Assembly: GCA_964615765.1 (NCBI GenBank) | Contig: CAZTQN010000023.1 | Coordinates: forward strand, 1-64,000 | Reading direction: 5' to 3' | DNA: 64,000 nt | Origin: CAZTQN01 sp964615765 | GTDB lineage: Bacteria; Planctomycetota; Phycisphaerae; Phycisphaerales; UBA1924 | In this document: positions 61,783 to 64,000 of the stretch, piece by piece | Numbering within the stretch: the first letter of the stretch is position 1 | Layout: every line of letters starts with the position of its first letter | The notes under the pieces: generated by a model | The model's input: the letters and a program-made list of their open reading frames with translations, nothing else | Databases searched by the model: none | Told to the model about the DNA's origin: nothing | Program-made: the position numbers and the translations under genes

Positions 61783-63132
61783 GTGGCGGACGGAAAGATA
61801 CAGCGGCGGGCCGCGCTGGCGCACGACTGGCTGGTGGGGTATCGCGGCGGGGAGATGGTGCTCGAGCTCATCGCGCGGGTGATCGAGCGCGACGGCGGGC
61901 GCGGCGCGGTCGGGGGGGTGTACACGATGTTCGCGGATGAGGCGGTGCTGCGCCGGTGGGCGCGGGACGCGGAGGCGGCCGCCGCGGGCATCGCGCGCGA
62001 CGGCGCGCGGGCGGGCGATAGCGGGGGCGATGGGCCGACGATGCTGGCGCGGGTGTGGGCTGAAGGGGGCGAGCGGGGCGGGGGAGGCGCGGGGCTGGGC
62101 GTGGTGGCGTCGTCGCTCAGCCGATTTCCGAAGGGGCTTCGGCGGTGGCTTTTGCCGGCGTATCCGCTGGCGGTGGCGGAGTTGTCGTGGCGGCTGGCGC
62201 GGGCGCACGCGCGGCGGCCGGTGGATTTGGTGGTGTCAACATCGTCGGCGGCGATCAAGGGGCTGCGGGCGCCCAGGGGCGTGCCGCATGTGTGCTATTG
62301 CCACACGCCGGCGCGGTATCTGTGGACGCGCGCGGAGGATTACGGACACGGGCGCGGCGGGCGTTTGCGACGGATGGGGCTCAGCGCGATGGGCGGGTGG
62401 CTGCGCGCGTGGGACCGGCGCACGGCGGCGAACGTCACGCGGTTCATCGCCAACTCGACGCATACGGCGCGGCTGATCGAGCAGTGTTACGGGCGCGAGG
62501 CGCGCGTCATTCATCCGCCGGTGCGGACGAGGTTCTTTACCCCCCCACCCCCCCCACTCGCAGGCAGCGCGGGCGAGCGGTCCGGGTGGTTGTGTGTCGG
62601 GGCGCTGGAGCCGTACAAACGCGTGGACATGGCGATTCGAGCGGCGGCGGAGGCCGACGAAAAGCTGACGGTGATCGGGGATGGGTCGCAGCGCGGTGCA
62701 CTGACGGCGCTGGCGCGGTCGATCGATCCTGGAGGCGAGCGGATCGTGATGGCCGGGCGGCAGAGTGATGACGCGCTGCGCGAGGCGTATCGGCGGGCGC
62801 GGGTGCTGCTGTTCCCGCAGGTGGAGGACTTCGGGATCACGGCGGTGGAAGCGCAGGCGTGCGGCACGCCGGTGGCGGCGCTGAAGGCCGGCGGGGCGCT
62901 GGACAGTGTGGTGGATGGCGAGACGGGCGTGCTGTTCGAGACGCTGACCGCCGCGGGGTTGGCGGAGGCGGCCAGGGCGTGCGAGCGGCTGGGGTCACGG
63001 GCCGGGGGGGCGGGGACGGCGGGCGGCGGCGGGAGCGATGTCAGCGCGGCGTGCCGACGCAACGCGGAGCGGTTTGGGGTGGAGCGGTTTGAGCGGGAGA
63101 TTGCATTAACGATAAATCTGTCTGACGTCTAG
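61783..63132 (+). CDS. Glycosyltransferase family 4 (WbaZ-like mannosyltransferase)
   Basis: A 449-residue GT-B enzyme, likely adding a mannose or similar sugar to a surface glycan. It starts near AALAHDWLVGYRGGEMVLEL and has VCYCHTPARYLWTRAEDYGH, TRFIANSTHTARLIEQCYGR, LCVGALEPYKRVDMAI, VIGDGSQRGALTAL and the donor-binding LLFPQVEDFGITAVEAQACG with PVAALKAGGALDSV. GTG 61783 has GGAG 9 bases upstream and fits the family start; ATG 61714 would begin only 5 bases from the divergent amidohydrolase. Its last codons overlap the convergent gene at 63106. Confidence 0.85.
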   Translation: MADGKIQRRAALAHDWLVGYRGGEMVLELIARVIERDGGRGAVGGVYTMFADEAVLRRWARDAEAAAAGIARDGARAGDSGGDGPTMLARVWAEGGERGGGGAGLGVVASSLSRFPKGLRRWLLPAYPLAVAELSWRLARAHARRPVDLVVSTSSAAIKGLRAPRGVPHVCYCHTPARYLWTRAEDYGHGRGGRLRRMGLSAMGGWLRAWDRRTAANVTRFIANSTHTARLIEQCYGREARVIHPPVRTRFFTPPPPPLAGSAGERSGWLCVGALEPYKRVDMAIRAAAEADEKLTVIGDGSQRGALTALARSIDPGGERIVMAGRQSDDALREAYRRARVLLFPQVEDFGITAVEAQACGTPVAALKAGGALDSVVDGETGVLFETLTAAGLAEAARACERLGSRAGGAGTAGGGGSDVSAACRRNAERFGVERFEREIALTINLSDV

Positions 63133-64000
63133 CGGCTCCACGACCCCGTCGCCAACGCGGCCCCCCGCTTCGCCATCCCAGTATGTGTAAGTGTGACCAT
63201 ACGCTCGGCCACGAACATACAGAGGCAATGGCCGATCAAAGATTTTGATATAGTGCGGACTAGGCGCAAGCCTTAGACCCACAAAGAGATAGAGGGCCAC
63301 TGCGACTTTAGCATAAGACTCTATCGCGCAAATAACATGCATAGTACGCCGAGGCGCCCGGTATGATCCGTCCCCTTGTGTACCAAATGGAAACACGAAC
63401 GGCGGGGACGAATCGATAAAAATACCTGAACGATTCGTACCAGTCACAATGTACTGCTTAATGCCAGAAAAAACACTCTCTCGACCCGAGAAACCCAGCC
63501 TTGACGTAGTCAAGAAATAGTGAAATGCAACTTTTGCAATAGCGCGGTAGTACTGTTCCGTAAAGCGGCACTCTATCGTCACTGACACCCTACGGATACC
63601 CGCAGGGACGTCACCAACGTCAGCAGAAAGCCAACTCGGCCAGATCTCTGCGGTGACAGCCTTGTAGTGTTCGTAATTGCTGTCAGAGCACCACCACCTC
63701 ACGCACTTGACGTCCGTTTCCTTAATGCCTATTCGATGGATCTTCCTGCGCACTGCATCCGCAGATATTTTGTTCGGAATTTCAATATGATATTGGCACT
63801 CATTAACTTCCAAGATAATCTGATCTATTGGCCTCAGCTCATCCGGATTATCAGGATTCACCTCAGCGAGTTCGCGATGGTCGCCATTCTTGACATAGAA
63901 AGCAGGAGGCGGAATGCCAGACGCCCCAGGCCACCCCGGCCGACGCCCCCGGCGACCAGATGTGTTGACATATCGCTTCAGCACAGACTCCGGTCCAGTT
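63106..64000 (-). CDS. Unrecognised protein, 5' end possibly beyond the window
   Basis: Read on the minus strand the frame is open from the right edge to a TAA at 63106. A GTG at 63984 would give 292 residues, but the frame continues upstream, so the true start may be outside. The product is not rich in Ala/Arg like its neighbours; it has many Tyr, Ile, Lys and Cys, and the DNA is clearly less GC-rich. Segments such as FTEQYYRAIAKVAFHYFL and VFSGIKQYIVTGTNRSG remind me of the C-terminal part of some HNH-type proteins, but no HNH motif is present in the part seen. It overlaps the glycosyltransferase end by 27 bases. Confidence 0.6.
   Translation of the reverse strand, partial: TGPESVLKRYVNTSGRRGRRPGWPGASGIPPPAFYVKNGDHRELAEVNPDNPDELRPIDQIILEVNECQYHIEIPNKISADAVRRKIHRIGIKETDVKCVRWWCSDSNYEHYKAVTAEIWPSWLSADVGDVPAGIRRVSVTIECRFTEQYYRAIAKVAFHYFLTTSRLGFSGRESVFSGIKQYIVTGTNRSGIFIDSSPPFVFPFGTQGDGSYRAPRRTMHVICAIESYAKVAVALYLFVGLRLAPSPHYIKIFDRPLPLYVRGRAYGHTYTYWDGEAGGRVGDGVVEPLDVRQIYR

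Overview
The window is high-GC DNA from a bacterium that looks like a planctomycete, most likely of the Phycisphaerae/Phycisphaerales. The reasons are: three secreted proteins ending in the short two-helix 'GC-type' dockerin module (DFNxDGGVSVQDVFDYL-like), two secreted proteins ending in a PTP-hydrophobic-RRRR sorting tail, a flotillin-like FloA, a planctomycete-type RF1, several RskA/TonB/TlpA-type envelope proteins, and very GC-biased codon use. No rRNA, tRNA, CRISPR array, integrase or transposase is visible.

Layout. 0-6.3 kb, minus strand: pnp (3' end off the window) behind rpsO with a strong hairpin terminator, then a Tat-exported PhoX-type phosphatase and an unusual cysteine dioxygenase-like/FAD-NAD(P) fusion. 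6.3-13 kb: an ALG5-like glycosyltransferase, sucB and sucA (2-oxoglutarate dehydrogenase E2 and E1), and a MoxR ATPase. 13-15.3 kb, plus strand: an HPt protein overlapping a REC-GGDEF diguanylate cyclase, then a membrane-anchored C39-like peptidase. 15.3-16.8 kb: a lower-GC island of two SUKH (SMI1/KNR4)-like genes. One is broken by a single in-frame stop, and each is preceded by a copy of a ~95 bp structured repeat. 16.8-30.6 kb: HAD hydrolase, truD, bifunctional nuclease, YjeF-type epimerase with a Cys/His-rich head, HpnB-like glycosyltransferase, TlpA-like thioredoxin, TonB-like protein, floA, hutG-hutI-panC, and a PilZ gene whose last codons lie in a 26 bp tandem repeat. 30.6-46.3 kb: phoU, lipase, eno, a dockerin protein, prfA, an HTH-natA-natB-like operon, a methyltransferase, a dockerin subtilase, two sorting-tail proteins and sucC. 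46.5-54.2 kb: LuxR-type regulator, three related secreted proteins, threonine aldolase and a Cys-rich dockerin surface protein with strong expression signals. 54.6-63.1 kb: sigma/anti-sigma pair, two secreted proline-rich proteins, YceH, a lipoprotein, an amidohydrolase and a WbaZ-like glycosyltransferase. From 63.1 kb the DNA is AT-richer again, with one unrecognised gene running to the window edge.

How the genes fit together. Central carbon metabolism is represented by sucA, sucB, sucC and eno, but E3 and sucD are absent. Histidine breakdown (hutG, hutI) is translationally coupled. A c-di-GMP branch is suggested by HPt, REC-GGDEF and PilZ. The envelope theme is strong: Tat, dockerin, sorting-tail, TonB, TlpA, FloA, MoxR and sigma/anti-sigma proteins. 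The most unusual stretch is the repeat-SUKH-repeat-SUKH array at 15.4-16.8 kb. Its repeat shares a core with the tandem repeat at 30.56 kb.
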